6,985 nucleotides of DNA from Gemmatimonadota bacterium (GTDB taxonomy: Bacteria > Gemmatimonadota > Gemmatimonadetes > Longimicrobiales > Gaopeijiaceae): positions 1 through 6,985 of the forward strand of contig PWZC01000270.1 of NCBI GenBank assembly GCA_003567615.1, written 5' to 3'. The position numbers and the translations under genes were made by a program. The notes below the pieces were generated by a model. It was given only the letters and a program-made list of their open reading frames with translations, made no database searches and was not told the origin of the DNA. Shown here piece after piece: positions 6,287 to 6,985 of this stretch; the first letter of the stretch is position 1; every line of letters begins with the position of its first letter.

Positions 6287-6985
6287 TCAGAACACCCGGT
6301 CGAGGACAGTCTCCAGGCGGGTCAGGGTACCCGGCACATCGCTGAGCTTGTCCAGCCCGAAGAGACCCAGGCGGAAGGTCCGGAAGTCGTCTCCCTCGTC
6401 ACACCGGAGGGGTACGCCGGCGGCAATCTGGGCGCCTGCCGCCAGGAATGCCTCGCCACTCTTCACCTCCGGACGGTCGGTGTAGGCCACCACGACACCG
6501 GGGGCCTCGAAACCCTCCGCCGCCACGGAGGCGATACCACGGCTGGCCAGGAGCGCCCGGACGCCCTTCCCCAACTCCCATTGGGCCGCCTCGACCCGGT
6601 CCAGTCCCAGCTCCATGGTCTCCCGGACGGTGTCCCGGAAGACGGTGAGGCCGTCGGTGGGCAGGGTAGCGTGATAGGCGTGCCCTCCGGCCTCGTAGGC
6701 GTGCATGATCCCCAGCCACCGGGCCAGGTCGAGGGCGAAGCTGGACGAGCACACGTCAGGCAACCTTGCCAGGGCCCGCTCCGAGAACAGGACCACGCCG
6801 GCGCAGGGCTGGGCCGACCACCCCTTCTGGGGTGCGGTGATGAGGAGGTCCACCCCGAGGGCCTCCATGTCCACCCAGATGCACCCCGACGCGATGCAGT
6901 CCAGCACGAAGAGGGCCCCCACCTCACGGGCCGCCGCCCCCAGCGCGGACAGGTAGGCATCGGGGAGGATGACCCCGGCGGAGGT
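6287..6985 (-). CDS. Class V PLP-dependent aminotransferase, alanine-glyoxylate/serine-pyruvate type (5' end off the window)
   Basis: Partial gene; 232 C-terminal residues are visible and the frame stays open to the right edge, so the start is missing. It is expected to transfer amino groups with pyridoxal phosphate in the cytoplasm. Seen: TSAGVILPDAYL at the edge, FVLDCIASGCIWVDMEALGVDLLITAPQKGWS with the cofactor-ring Asp (codon 6899-6901) and the Schiff-base Lys in PQKGW (codon 6824-6826), then a small C-terminal domain ending in DFRTFRLGLFGLDKLSDV and the stop at 6287. This layout matches the alanine-glyoxylate aminotransferase family of fold-type I; the exact substrate pair cannot be told. 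It converges on arsM with a 57-bp gap and shows no link to arsenic. Confidence 0.9.
   Translation of the reverse strand, partial: TSAGVILPDAYLSALGAAAREVGALFVLDCIASGCIWVDMEALGVDLLITAPQKGWSAQPCAGVVLFSERALARLPDVCSSSFALDLARWLGIMHAYEAGGHAYHATLPTDGLTVFRDTVRETMELGLDRVEAAQWELGKGVRALLASRGIASVAAEGFEAPGVVVAYTDRPEVKSGEAFLAAGAQIAAGVPLRCDEGDDFRTFRLGLFGLDKLSDVPGTLTRLETVLDRVF

Noticed and set aside
1..6985. CRISPR arrays, tRNA or rRNA genes, insertion sequences, phage or defence genes
   Set aside because: No regularly spaced repeats, tRNA-like cloverleaf, transposase motifs or terminal inverted repeats were seen on reading both strands.

Overview
High-GC bacterial DNA with dense, short-spaced genes. The mix of a large secreted S9 peptidase, a secreted-type six-bladed beta-propeller protein with the GEGPGEL signature and lipoprotein hydrolases resembles Gemmatimonadota (or a related high-GC environmental lineage). 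This is inferred from gene style, since the window holds no rRNA or other marker gene.

Layout, left to right. (1) Positions 1-2504, minus strand: most of an exported dipeptidyl-peptidase IV-like S9 serine peptidase. Its C-terminus, including the catalytic His, lies off the left edge. (2) Positions 2505-2934: a divergent spacer of about 430 bp with no recognisable gene. (3) Positions 2935-4966, plus strand: a two-gene unit of a six-bladed beta-propeller protein that looks N-terminally truncated, then (1-nt gap, GTG start) an LpqC/PHB-depolymerase-like esterase with a lipobox. (4) Positions 4992-6229, plus strand: a compact arsenic unit, arsR followed by arsM. Near-identical operator-like inverted repeats (ATCAA-N6-TTGAT) precede both genes, and the arsR promoter lies so close to the ATG that the transcript is probably leaderless. 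(5) Positions 6287-6985, minus strand: the C-terminal two thirds of a class V PLP aminotransferase, convergent with arsM and running off the right edge.

How the parts work together: ArsR should repress its own promoter and possibly arsM until trivalent arsenic is bound. ArsM then methylates arsenite with S-adenosylmethionine. No arsenite pump or arsenate reductase is present in the window, and convergent or upstream neighbours close off the unit, so methylation is the only arsenic output encoded here. The peptidase, propeller and esterase genes form a separate cell-envelope or secreted group with no visible link to arsenic.

I did not find a clearly new multi-gene system. The points most worth a second look are the paired operators with a leaderless arsR, the cysteine layout of ArsR (helix motif plus C-terminal Cys-Cys) next to arsM, and the truncated propeller gene.
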